Assembly (NCBI RefSeq): GCF_029867415.1 | Contig: NC_081185.1 | Coordinates: forward strand, 42,106,766 to 42,170,765 | Source of the DNA: Vicia villosa | Lineage: Eukaryota; Streptophyta; Magnoliopsida; Fabales; Fabaceae | Direction of reading: 5' to 3' | DNA: 64,000 bases | Part shown: piece after piece, positions 32,565 through 43,518 of the stretch | How the letters are laid out: each line of letters opens with the position of its first letter | Position numbering within the stretch: position 1 is the stretch's first letter | Made by a program: the position numbers and the translations under genes | The notes under the pieces: generated by a model | The model's database searches: none | The model's input: only the letters and a program-made list of their open reading frames with translations | What the model was told of the DNA's origin: nothing

Positions 32565-33909
32565 TCAGGTCTCCCGTGGACGCTTTCTCTTTGCCCCCAG
32601 GAATGTGTTGATCTGCTGTTCTTCTTGAAGCTGTCCGGTGAGCTCCAATATCCTTCTCTCATAGTCTTGACAGTATGATTTGAAGGTGTCTCTTTCCTCT
32701 TTGAGTTGAACCCAAGATTTTTGCAACTCTTCTAGGTCAGTTGGCATGTCCGGGTGTAGAATAACTTGAGGTTCATATCCTTCGACCTCTGGTTCAATAG
32801 TCACAGGTAGAACAGCAGGATATGGCATAAGGAGTTTCTGAGCATGAGTGCGGACCCATCTGAGGTAGGGTTCCATAGGAATAGAATTCCATTGCCCCAG
32901 AGTGTTGCTTTCTATTCTATAGACACTGCCCCATGCATGTATGAACCTTCGTCGGTGTCTATGAGAATCATTCTCGTAATCAAACACAATGCCATGGATA
33001 ATCATGTCATGAGGACCGTTGCTCCTTGCATATCCGAATTGGCGTAAAGCTAAAGAGGGATTGTAAGTGATGCCTCCTTTGATGCCAAGGAGTGGCACAT
33101 TAGGGTACTCTCCACAATGATCAATGATAGTAATGTCTCTTTGAAAGAAGTTGTTCCAACGGATATCTGAATGAGACAAAGACATAATCCTGCGAGACCA
33201 TTGCATTCTTTGTTCATTTCTCAACACTGATCGGGGAAGATGAAATGTAAACCACCTAGCCAGTAGTGGTATACAGCACATGAGAGTTCCTCGTTTCTTC
33301 ATGGTACGAGTGTGTAGAGAATGTAGAATGTCTCCCAGCAATGTTGGTACCCGGGTTACGGATTAGGAAAAGGTTGATGATGTGTACACTTATGAACTGG
33401 TCGGGATTTGGGAATAAAACCAACCCATAGATCAAAAGTGCCATAACTTCCTCAAAAGCTGGATAACTTTTGTTTTCTAGCAGTAGTCGAGCCTTTTCCA
33501 ATAAGAACTTGGCAAGCAAACCCTTAACTCCACTCTTTGTTTCCCAATTGGACTTGATTTCTGATTTCCGCAGATGTAAAGCAGCAGCAATGACTTCAGG
33601 TTTTGGAATCCTTTCTAAACCAGTGAAAGGTAATTGATTTCGAACAGGCAATCCCATTAGTTCAGAGAATTCTTCCAAAGTGGGTACCAACTGGTAATCA
33701 GGAAAGGTAAAGCAATGATGTTCAGGGTCAAAGAACTGGAACAGGACCCGTATCATGTCTTCTTCAAATTTTTAGGTAACCAAATGGAGTAGGTGACCAT
33801 GCCTTTCAGTGAATTGAACATTCCTGGGGAATTCTGACACTAAGTCTTTTAGTTCAGATGGTACCGTTGAGATGTTGATTTAGATGTAATCTTTGGTGGC
33901 GGGAGCCAT
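32565..33909 (-). pseudogene. Ogre ORF1, minus-strand copy
   Basis: The start corresponds to ATG at 33909 (MAPATKDYI), followed by two in-frame stops: TAA where the sister has CGA, and TAA at about 33772-33774 where the sister has TCA. One extra G near 33350 shifts the frame. The remainder matches the plus-strand ORF1 closely (RVLFQFFDPEHHCFTFPDYQ; NSIPMEPYLRWVRTHAQKLL; C-terminal EEQQINTFLGAKRKRPRET). The lesions differ from those of the sister copy, so each copy confirms the other's ancestral frame. Function unknown. Confidence 0.85.
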
Positions 33910-34559
33910 TACCTGCAAAAACAAAGGTAAACTCTTTGATCCTTGAAGTGTTTGGTGCAAAAATGATATGCTTATGATGCAAACATGTGGCACACAAAAA
34001 CAAATCAAACAATAGCCTTAGGTTTAAAGGCTTGCATGGAGCTGATAGGTGATACCCTCCCCACTGAAGTTGAGTTGGTTAAAACCTGTCCTAGAATAGT
34101 ATTCGGGTTCTATGATCCTTGGAAGTAACATCTCAATACGGCGCTCGAGCGGCCGATCAAAATATTCCTCGAGGATAACTAACTTCGATCAATTTCAAAG
34201 CTAGCCACTTAATAGGCCACAAGTCAAGTTCAACTAAAAAGGTTCTAAGACAAATTAGTGTTTAATGACATTTCGGAAGCCTAATATACTCCTTGATCGT
34301 TTTCAAGGGACATCAGTATAAACCAAAGTATCGCACTAACGATGACTACCAGATCAACCGTATCGGTACATGCCGTACAGTTTCCTTGGTCTATTGTCAT
34401 ATACTTAAGGTATCTCGAGATTCGGGTTAGAATCTTTCACACAAGCAAAATACCCCAACAAACCTTTGAAAAATAGAGCAATCAAGTCAAACAATTGAAA
34501 ACATCGACCTATTCTCTTAAGGTAACCCCTTTTGAAAACATTTTGTTTTTGAAAGTATT
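33910..34559 (-). other. 5' untranslated region of the minus-strand Ogre
   Basis: Non-coding leader alignable to 16695-17370 of the plus-strand element. It contains no ORF of note. Confidence 0.6.
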
Positions 34560-34576
34560 CCCCAGCAGAGTCGCCA
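34560..34576 (-). other. Primer-binding site of the minus-strand Ogre
   Basis: TGGCGACTCTGCTGGGG on the minus strand, four bases after the LTR end. It is identical to the site of the plus-strand Ogre. Confidence 0.75.
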
Positions 34577-34685
34577 GTTCTGTGGACCTCCGATTTTTTT
34601 AATCCCGGGCCATACCTCTGTTCTGTAGAGATACGTGAACTGACTCTTTTTTATCGCTTAATGCTTTCGCATTTTTGAAAATTCA

Positions 34686-34696
34686 CAGAGTCGCCA
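34686..34696 (-). promoter_or_regulatory. Primer-site-like word in U5 (5' LTR copy)
   Basis: TGGCGACTCTG on the minus strand, 110 bp upstream of the PBS in element orientation. It repeats the first 11 bases of the primer-binding site. Confidence 0.5.
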
Positions 34697-34784
34697 CCGA
34701 CCTTTTATTTTATCCAATTAAGTAAAGGTTTATAAAAGAAACAGAAAAAAGACCTTTAAGAAATTCTGGGTAAGGGGGTAGGTT

Positions 34785-34832
34785 ATACAAAGGGAAGGTG
34801 TTAGCACCCTTTGTATCCATGGTTATCCATGG
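34785..34832 (-). promoter_or_regulatory. Two-hairpin module, minus-strand Ogre 5' LTR
   Basis: On the minus strand: CCATGG-ATAA-CCATGG, then stem ATACAAAGGG, 12-nt loop, stem CCCTTTGTAT, with no spacer between the hairpins. All pairs are intact in this copy. Confidence 0.7.
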
Positions 34833-37800
34833 GCTCTTAAGTTTGCTTAGCTCACTTGTTTTTCGATGACTTTTCAATTGCTCTGAAATTGCTCATATGT
34901 GGTTTCAAATACCTTTGTAATTTGAATTTTGTAATGATCCGTGTGTGGATGTATACAAAATGCTTGTTTATCTTTCGAAAGATGTTTTGAAAAGAACGTT
35001 AACTTTGTAATAATCCGTGTTTGGATGTATACAAAGTATTTTCTTTTTGGAAAGTTTTGTTTTGAAAAACAACAGTGTATGAGAATTTTGTTTGTTTTGA
35101 TTTGAGCAAGCAAACTAGGAGGTCTACCCTGAGTTGTAAGGTCTTTATCCTATTTCCTTTAAAAATCTATCCTTTCACCGGATATAAACGCAAGGTTCGA
35201 TTTTGTACTCAAAACAGTGGAATTTTGACTTTTTGATTTTGAAAAGAATGAGAAAGGATTTACCTTAAGAGGTGCAAGTGTGATTGTGTTTGTATTCAGA
35301 TATTTTATCTTTGAAGTTAGTGATCTAACGGTTCAATTTTATCTTTGACATACACGCAGTTTATATTTGCTGGAAATTAAAATGCGGAAATGTAAAGTGC
35401 GGAAAGTAAATCTACGCTATTACATCGATTGTGCAGGAAATGTAAACTAGCCTATTTACATGAATTTGACATCCTATACATTTATCTAGGAATTTAAATT
35501 GCAAGAAAAATAAAAGGCATGTTTTTGGATTTTTTATGATTTGATTTTAATTATAATTAATGCATGATTAATTAAATTAAAATGAAGAAAAAGATGAAAA
35601 TAGATTTAAACCTAGAAATTAAGTTTAAAATATGTACAAAATATTTGTCAATTAATTTTAAACAAAACTAATTTTTTTGGAATTTTTTGGAATTGATTTG
35701 AAATTGATTTCAGTTAATTAAAACATAATTATGCAAATAATTATATAAATAATTAAAACTTAAAGAGAAAATTATTCAAAATATGTACAAAATTAGTTTA
35801 TAATATATAAACAATATTTTATATAAAGAACAATTTTTTTATGATTTTTTTGATTGGTTAGAATAATTAAAAAGCAAATATATGAATATATACTAATTAA
35901 TTATGCAAAATATTGAAATTTTGAAGAAAAATAAAATATTTTTATTTCAGAAAATAATATATTATTTTAGAAGTCTAAAAATATTTTTGTGTATTTTTTG
36001 GATTTTTAAAACTATTTTTAATTAATTTTGTAAAGAAATTAAAATAAAATAGAAAATAAAATAGAAAATAAAAGGATACTGATCCTGTGTGAAAATCAAT
36101 GAAGTCCATAGCATAGGGCTGCTTGTCTGATGCGTTAGATTGGCTTTGAGATTGATCCAAGGGCTCAGATCATGGGGGAGCATGATAGCCATGTGGGAAT
36201 CAGTGCATATGATTAGTCAGATATTCAAAGTCCACGCTGGGACCCACGCTGGCTGACCAACGAATGAGGAGAAGGGAATCTGCCACGCGTGCAGATAGAA
36301 TTGTCAACTTTTGACTGACGAACCACGCTTGGACGCGTGGTCGTCTTCAACCTCCGTCTGCCTTATTTTTTAAACAAATAGCGGGGGTTTTAAACCTCCT
36401 CTATTTGTACAGTAAAACGTTACTTTTGGTAGCTTCCCACACCTGCAAAAATAAACGTTAGAGATAAAAACAAGTGACCCAGATTGACTTAAAATCACCT
36501 CCTGAATACGATGGTGGTGTTAGTTTTGCTATTTGAGCGTTGTAGCTATGGATTCGAAGAGGTTGAAGCTTAAGCATGCAAGAACACTTGTTAATGGCAT
36601 AGAGCTATCCTCACGTGGAAACTCACATGTTAGAGCCCAGATCTACCCTATGAGACCTCATGAACTCATTAGAATGATTAGTTTATATTGAGGTTAATTA
36701 AATATAGGAAAATGAGAATTGATCACATATGAACATGAAGAACACTATGAACGTGCTACGACTCTCATGGGACCACACAAAGAGTTTATTCTTACTCTAT
36801 ATGATCTTAGAAGATGATTGAAAGTGTTTGTTTGTATTAATATTGATTGGAATATGGAAATTGAAAATTACAAAGTTATGGAATTTTGAGAGAATTTTGG
36901 TATGTTTCTATGCTATGCTTGCTATATTTTCGTGGGTGTCTTGGCTCTCTTTTGTTTGTGAAATATGCAGCTTCATTTATAGGCCTTGAGGTGCTTAAAA
37001 TTGAAGCTAAAAGCAATAATTGCTTTTGTTGAATTTTGACTTTCAAGCTTGGAACTCAAGCAACCTTGGCTTGCTCTTCACACTTCTTTCCTTAGCCTTT
37101 CCTTGCAGCTTCCTTGCTGCATAATTAAGCCACATGTGTAAGCTTTAGCTTAGAAAATAAGCTATGATTTATCCTTCTTTTTTTTCCTTTTTAATTTAAT
37201 CTTAAATGATAAAATTAAATCAAAAAATGGAGAAAAATGATGTGGGCTTTGTCTTGGTCGTGGGAGGCCCATATCATCATGGAAATGATGTTTGAATGCT
37301 GAAAACTTGGCCCCATTTGGAAAAAATACATTTTTGAGCAATGTTGATTTCATGTATTTTCCCAAAATTTAGCCAACTTCAACAAGGTGTAAATCCCTCA
37401 ATTTTTGTCATATGAAGGAGATCTTGCACTTTTTGGAAACCTCAAAGAGTCCTCTAACCAATGCCTTTGGTCTCATGTCAAAATGATTTTTGAAGCTCCT
37501 TGTGTGTCCTTTTGAAATAAGTGTCTTTTTGTTGACTTTGAAAATGACCTGTAATGTCTTTGGTCATATTTTTCAAATGGTGAATCCAATGACCATGCGA
37601 TCAATGGAATTTGAAAGATAATTGAATTTCCTTCAAGATGAGCTTTGGTTTGAATTTTTTGGATGAAGGATGAGAGAGTTATGATCAGTCAAAGTTGAGT
37701 TGACTTTTCAGGCAAAAACCCTAATTTTGAATCTTAGAGTTTTGTTGATTTTTGATCTTTCCTTGATGAATTATGATCATCCAATGATCAAATGATGAAT

Positions 37801-38594
37801 CCTTTGACAAAATATGGACTTTGACAAAAAATTTCATTTTTGACTGTCTGTTGACTTTTTTGGTCAAACGGGTCGTCTGTTGACTGTTTGAGCTGCTGAC
37901 GGTGCGTCTGAGTGAATTGAAGTTTGAAAATTTGTATGATGGTACTTTGAGATATATGGATGTGTATGAAATCCATTTGAGCTCTCAAAAACTTGTTGCT
38001 CCTGTAAAAACAAGAAAAACCCTGATTAGGGACTGTTTGTGTAGGAGACAGTTAAGCGTACCTGATTTTTGTGCAGTGTTGAGTCTCTGCTAATCGCGTG
38101 ATATTCAGAAGACTTCTAGAACAAAAATCTTGGAATTTTGAATTGTGAAAGATTGATTTGATTGATGGTACAAAACACTGAGAATTGTATTGCCAGCAGT
38201 TTGGCTGTCAACTGACTGTTCAGGTATTGACGTAGCAGTTAGAGTGAAAAATCAACAGTCAAAGTTAATTTTCTTTTTTTTTGTTGTTTTTGCTTTTGTT
38301 TTTTGTGAAAAATGAAAGTTTATTTACATGACTTGTTAAAAAAACATAGACATAATAAATAACTAATATTTACGGTATGCGGGCAAAATTACCGATAATA
38401 ACCCTGAAAATCATTTAATGCACAGAAATAGGAATATTTGACTGGCAGAAAACACACAAAATATTATCTTAGTAATTAAGCAATATTATGACAAATAGTA
38501 CAACATTTAATACTGACAGTACAAATATCACATACTATATTGAACAGTACGACGAATAAACGGTACATTTAAGAAATAAGAAATACGGCAAATT

Positions 38595-38762
38595 TTAAGA
38601 ATGACGGTTAATGACCCATGCTATGAACAATAACATGTAGATGATTGGGAGTGCAACCATTGCAGGTCCACACTCTTCAGGACTATGCAGGCAGAAGAAA
38701 GTCATGATCACCGTAGCAATGGTGATGACTGTAAGAAACAGTGTCTCTATCCACTTTGCCAT
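38595..38762 (-). CDS. 55-aa membrane microprotein ORF (5' LTR copy)
   Basis: Start codon at 38762, stop at 38595-38597. It encodes the same protein as 26274-26441 (MAKWIETLFLTVITIATVIM to IAWVINRHS). As the copy in the 5' LTR, it would be transcribed from that LTR's TATA box and be the first ORF of the element's mRNA, ahead of ORF1 and gag. Confidence 0.6.
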   Translation of the reverse strand: MAKWIETLFLTVITIATVIMTFFCLHSPEECGPAMVALPIIYMLLFIAWVINRHS

Positions 38763-39375
38763 TCTTGTCCGGGAAGAAGAGAAAATAGATATGAGGTAGG
38801 AATTTGAAAGATGAGTTGGAATTTGATGTGAGATTTTATGGAAGAAAATGAGAGGTATTTATAGAATGGAAAGAAGGATAGAGACGTTGGGGAATGATGT
38901 GATTCCGTACAAAAGGAAAATTTGAATGAAAGTAAGATTTGAAAGAAAGTGGATGATAGTGTTGGGAAAAAGAGAGATTTGATTTTTGAAAAAGAGATTT
39001 GAAAAGATTTTTGAAAATAATGGAATATAGTACAAAAACTAGTGGGAAACAAAAGATAATAATAATCTACTTGTTACCAGTACAGTCTGAGTTTCCTGAT
39101 TCTGCGCCTGCAAAAAGATTTAACTCTGTACCAATTGTGTCAGTACTATTTATCTGTAAATAAATAAATAGCATGTGTGAAGTAATAAACAGTATTTGGC
39201 GTTTGCGTAAGAATAAATTCAACTGCAGGCCAATTTACTGTATAAGAAAAATTCTAAAAACTAAGTGTTTCATATGTTAGGATATTTGTTGAAATAATCC
39301 ATAATTATATGAGACTTTTAATTTTCAGATTGGAGTTTTCTTGAAAAATATGTGGGCAAATTTTGGGGTATAACA

Positions 39376-39538
39376 GTTGCCCCTATTCAATCTTCTTAAA
39401 CCTGAAGAGATTGTCTGAAATCTGAAGGTAGAAGATGATTGAATATTTAGATGCCCTGAAAATTTGCACTTACCTTGATCAGAAGAGATGTTGGAAGTTG
39501 CATTTGAATGTCGTCTGCGAAATGTTGTTGGCAAATTG
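39376..39538 (-). repeat. 163-bp duplicate of Ogre PPT-proximal sequence outside the 5' LTR
   Basis: It matches 27055-27217, the internal sequence next to the 3' LTR, essentially base for base, then stops where plus-strand Ogre coding sequence resumes. A normal 5' LTR would be flanked by a 5-bp target duplication here. It is either a remnant of a second element sharing this LTR or an end extension made during reverse transcription. Confidence 0.85.
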
Positions 39539-39622
39539 CAACTGGAGTAACTGGATATTCCCTACTCACAACAATGGATTGAACAACTGGGAAGCCGAAG
39601 ATGTTATCTCCTTTGATCAGGA
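39539..39622 (+). pseudogene. Ogre(+) last coding bases before the intron
   Basis: The frame reads NWSNWIFPTHNNGLNNW and then EAEDVISFDQ up to the splice donor. Joined to the part before 22270 the reading frame is kept, so the insertion lost no coding phase. A stop (TAA) follows immediately if the intron is not removed. Confidence 0.6.
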
Positions 39623-39892
39623 GTAAATGCAATTTCCTGTTTTCGTTGTTTATATGTTCAAAGATAAAAATGGTTCCTGTACTATCGAACAATGAACTTA
39701 AAAGCCAGGTGCCTTGCCCGAAGCACACTGGTCCTTTTTATAAGGGTTTGTCATACCATGATCATATGTTCATTCAATAAAATCATGGGACGTTTGCATA
39801 TTCAAATTTTACGATCCTTTTTGTTTCTTTCTTTACTTTATTCATTTTCAAATAGCTATGTGTCCTTACACACACCCACATAATAAATGCAG
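39623..39892 (+). other. Ogre intron between protease and RT (270 bp)
   Basis: Putative donor GA|GTAAAT at 39623 and acceptor AATGCAG at 39886-39892. Removing these 270 bp restores an open frame from ...SFDQ into TFTLDPVDNDSAIASHD. The segment itself has stops in all plus frames. A spliced intron at exactly this place is a known property of Ogre elements; the exact splice sites here are my inference. Confidence 0.75.
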
Positions 39893-40778
39893 ATTCACAT
39901 TCACTCTGGATCCTGTTGATAACGATTCTGCTATTGCCAGTCATGACTTTGAAAATCCGATCTACCAAACTGAGGACGAAAGTGAGGAAGATTGTGAAGT
40001 ACCTAGGGAACTTGCAAGGCTATTAGAACAAGAAGAAAGGACTATACAGCCGCATGAAGAGCCAATTGAGGTTATCAACCTGGGCAGTGACGAAGAAAAG
40101 AAAGAAGTCAAGATAGGGGCTGATTTAGAAGACAGTGTCAAGCAAAGACTGATTCAAATGTTACAAGACTACGTTGAGATATTCGCTTGGTCCTATGAAG
40201 ACATTCCTGGCCTCGACATGGATATTGTGGTTCATCGCCTGCCGATCAAAGAATGAAGCACTCCAGTTAAGCAGAAACTGCGGAGAAGTAGGCCCGATAT
40301 GTCCAAGAAGATTAAAGACGAGGTTGAAAAGCAATTCAACGCCGGTTTTCTAAAAGTTGTGAGTTATCCTCCATGGATAGCCAACATCGTACCTATACCT
40401 AAAAAAGACGGGAAAGTCAGAATGTGTGTAGACTACAGAGATCTGAATCGGGCCAGCCCCAAAGATGATTTCCCTTTACCTCACATCGATGTACTGGTTG
40501 ACAATACTGCACAATGCAAGGTATTTTCCTTTATGGACGGATTCTTCGGTTACAATCAAATCAAGATGGCGCCAGAAGACATGGAAAAAACAACCTTCAC
40601 AACACCCTGGGGAACCTTTTGTTACAAAGTAATGCCCTATGGTTTAAAGAATGCAGGAGCAACGTATCAGCGTGCAATGGTAGCTCTGTTCCATGATATG
40701 ATTCATCAGGAAATAGAGGTTTATATGGATGATATGATTGCAAAGTCCAACACCGAAGAAGAACATCTGGGTCATCTG
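39893..40778 (+). pseudogene. Ogre(+) reverse transcriptase, first part
   Basis: An acidic linker (ESEEDCEVPRELARLLEQEE) is followed by RT: a stop at 40254-40256 (TGA), then SYPPWIANIVPIPKKDGKVR, VCVDYRDLN-type residues, FMDGFFGYNQIKM, MPYGLKNAGATYQRAM and the catalytic VYMDDMIAKS near 40724. The frame is cut at 40778 by the solo LTR and continues at 46978. Confidence 0.9.
40774..40778. repeat. Target duplication ATCTG, left copy
   Basis: ATCTG occurs here and at 46978-46982. Removing the insertion plus one copy restores the RT frame. Confidence 0.85.
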
Positions 40779-42320
40779 TGTCATACCCTAATTTTTGACC
40801 CCCCTGAGATGACATATCTTCAGGATTTTTCATCAGGTCAAGACAAGTACCCAGAGCAGTCATTTCTCCATCTGGTACCTAATCGAGGATGCTCAAAGAC
40901 AAGAAAGCTCAGGCAAAGGATCAATCAATACAAAGACTAGTCTCTAATACAATCATGGGGCTCAAAAACTTCACTTTTCTCATCTATGATTGATTAGACA
41001 TCCAGTCATATGAGTACAGGTTTACTCAGGTCACCAGACTAGGGTTTTGAGCCTATCAAGGACTAAAATCAGGGATCACTTTTGGGAAACCCTAAAAAGC
41101 CCCAGGGAACCATTCAAAGACATCAATCATCTTCAAATAACTCATATGACAAGATCTACTGGACATCACACTTCAATTCAAAGTCTACAGTCATTATTTT
41201 CACATGGTCGACAAATTAGGGTTTTGACCTAATTCACCAAGATAGTTGACTTCTGATCAGGGCATGAATCCAAAACTCAAGACATGATTCAAGAGTCTCT
41301 ACTACCTCAATATAATCCATTTATATCATCCATTTGGGGAGAAGATCTTATTTCTACACAAAAGCCCAAAAATTCACTTTGTCAGGAAAAAGTCAACTGT
41401 GAAGGATCATCATTGACTTTTAAGGTTTTTGGTCAAAAAATGACTTTCAAAGATCAATATCATCAATATATGGATGTCAAAGTCATTTGGCCAAAGAAAT
41501 TCAAAGAAATTCATCAAAGAGCGAAAAGTCGGGAATTAGGGTTTTTGAGGGCATGGTGAGATCTCAAAATTTCACCTACACAACTCAAAAAACTTCCAAC
41601 ATGAAAGTTGTAGATCTTGCCAAATAAAACAACATCTTACAAGGGAACTTTTTTCAAAAGATCAACCATTTATGAAGTTTTGGAAATTTTGAAGTTTAGG
41701 TCATAAACACTTAGAAATTTTTCTAAGTGTTTTAACCTAGTTTTCTTCCAACTTTGGCCTCATTTTTCACAAATTTCCCAAAGGATTCTGAAGAAGACAT
41801 AAACTAATGATTTAAAGTAGATGTTTAGGGCTTTCCAAATTGTGTTCAACCTTCTCAAAATTCAATTTGAGCTAAGAGTTATGCTTGTTCAAAGTTGGCC
41901 TCATGAAGTGAAATTATAGGTCATGCATCATTTTGGAACTTTGAAGTTTTGTGCACATGACCTCAAATACAGATGCTACATGACCCATAATACATCTGCA
42001 AACATGCCATGCATTCATTTTCACCATGCCATGATAATTGAAGAAGATTCCTAAAACAAGAACATGTGATTATGTAATGATTACATTTGAGAATTTATGG
42101 CAAATTGATGAATCACCCAAGGAATCTTCTCATCAACCAATTAGAGCTCACTTTGCATCTGAATTGTCCCCTAAGATCAGATAGAATCAATGGATAGGGG
42201 AGGTGGCTCGAAAATGCAATGATCACACTTGGATATTCTTTGAAATTTCTTCATGGCTAAGAAACCAAACTTGCTTCACTAAGCAAGCTCACTCTCTCAC
42301 TCAGTACTGAGACATTTGCC

Positions 42321-42328
42321 TATAAATA
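42321..42328 (+). promoter_or_regulatory. TATA box of the 6.2-kb solo LTR
   Basis: TATAAATA in TTTGCCTATAAATAGGAGAG. The parent element's transcript probably started about 30 bp downstream; no conserved small ORF like that of the two Ogres follows. Confidence 0.6.
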
Positions 42329-43278
42329 GGAGAGCACAATTCAGTAGAAAAACACACCAAAGCAACCATATTACTTGCTTTCTCTTTCTCTTCTCTTGTT
42401 CATTGTTTTTCAAAGTTCTTTGGCAAGAAGAATCGATTTCTTCAAACCAGAGCTTATCTTTGGGAAGTGAGCATTCTAGCATCTCAAGGGAGGTCATTTG
42501 AGGTGATCCAAGCACCTGGATCACTTCTGTAGGTGGAGGAACACCATTGTTGCTCTCACTTTGGAGCATCTGCAGTTGGAGGTCCATGGAGTGATTCAGA
42601 AGGTTTCAAGGCAAGCCAATCATCCAGACACACTCCTCAGGTCATAGTGAAGCTAACCAGATGGCTGCAGCTCATCTGTAACTCGAGAATCAACACCCTC
42701 CATGTTCAATTGAAGCTGAAATCGAGGGAGGTCCATAGAACAATTCAGGAGGTTTGAGGTCATTACAAGCATTCAGTTAGCATCACTGAGCCACAAGGAA
42801 GCTTTTGGGATCATTCATACAAGCCCAGTTGCTCTCTATCATCCTCACGATCTCCATTTTCAGAGGTAAGTTTCTGAACTCCCTCTCTTTAATTTAAGTA
42901 CTCTTTGTGAAATAGCTCGATTCTATCTTGTTCAGCATCATCAGAGGATTGAAAACCCTCTATCATCATCCATTTATCTTTCAGTATAGTCATTTAATTT
43001 AATTTTGAAATTTTAGGGTTCTTCACGATTTCTGGTAAATTAGTTAGATGTAGTTAATGATAGTTCATGTTAGTTACATATTTAGAATCGTGAGTGAATT
43101 TAGAGCAAGTTTCATGTTTACATCGTTGCAAATGGTTGAGAAACGAGTAAGTTCGGAAATTCAAAAATGGAGAGCTTGAGGTTGAAGATGAAGATGGTGG
43201 TGGCGCGCAAATTTGAATTCTCAGGGGAGAGTTTATTTTATTTTGAATGGTGTGCGTTTTATTAACGACTGAATAACT

Positions 43279-43359
43279 TGCCCTAGTGGCCACACATGCG
43301 CTCTTAGTCTCCTCATGCCCAAAGTCTGGGGTTCGAATCCCCCTCGCCCCAGACTTTTT
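43279..43359 (+). ncRNA. tRNA-like module 1 (A box, B box, T-run)
   Basis: TGCCCTAGTGGC resembles a pol III A box, GGTTCGAATCC (43330-43340) is a perfect B box with a T-arm-like GGGG-TTCGAAT-CCCC, and TTTTT follows at 43355. A full acceptor stem is not seen, so it is not a working tRNA. It may be a tRNA-derived insert. Confidence 0.4.
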
Positions 43360-43439
43360 GATTCTTTTATTTTTCAAAGATTTACAACTTGTTTTGAAAC
43401 ATAACCAAATGAAGGCAAGTCACTAACACTGAGCGCGCG

Positions 43440-43518
43440 TTGGCTCAGTGGTGTTGTTTTGGACTGGTGACCTCAAGGGCGTGGGTTCAAACCCTCCAAG
43501 GGCCAAAACTTATTTTTT
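43440..43518 (+). ncRNA. tRNA-like module 2 (A box, B box, 7-bp end stem, T-run)
   Basis: TGGCTCAGTGG (43441) matches the A box consensus and GGTTCAAACCC (43484) the B box. The ends TTGGCTC and GGGCCAA (43440-43446 / 43500-43506) can form a 7-bp stem, giving a 67-nt tRNA-sized unit. TTTTTT follows at 43513. The T stem and anticodon arm are poor, so this is not a functional tRNA, but pol III signals are complete by eye. Confidence 0.4.

Larger units (their letters stand above)
34581..39375 (-). repeat. 5' LTR of the minus-strand Ogre (4795 bp)
   Basis: Nearly identical to 22270-27054. Extra bases relative to that copy include a repeated TTTTTTGGAATT near 35685 and a GAAAATAAAATA unit near 36053. 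It contains the same TATA box, microprotein ORF, hairpin module and primer-site-like word. Confidence 0.9.
22270..39538 (-). mobile_element. Ogre-type retrotransposon, minus strand, young, with assembly gap
   Basis: Read from high to low coordinates: a 163-bp duplicate of internal sequence (39376-39538), 5' LTR (34581-39375), primer-binding site, ORF1, gag, a 100-N gap, RNase H-integrase, 3' UTR with tandem repeats, polypurine tract (27055) and 3' LTR (22270-27054). The two LTRs differ at roughly 17 substitutions and a few indels over 4.79 kb by eye, about 0.4%, so the insertion is recent. No 5-bp target duplication is visible because the right end is not a clean LTR end. It interrupts the plus-strand Ogre between protease and RT. 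Confidence 0.9.

Noticed and set aside
43054..43377. Antisense ORF of 107 codons with a GARGIRTPDFG-like sequence
   Set aside because: This is a well-known artefact of translating tRNA-like B-box sequence in reverse; it overlaps the tRNA-like module at 43279-43359 and has no other support.
43440..43506. Functional tRNA gene
   Set aside because: The T stem and anticodon arm do not form properly; only boxes and an end stem are present, so it is listed as tRNA-like.
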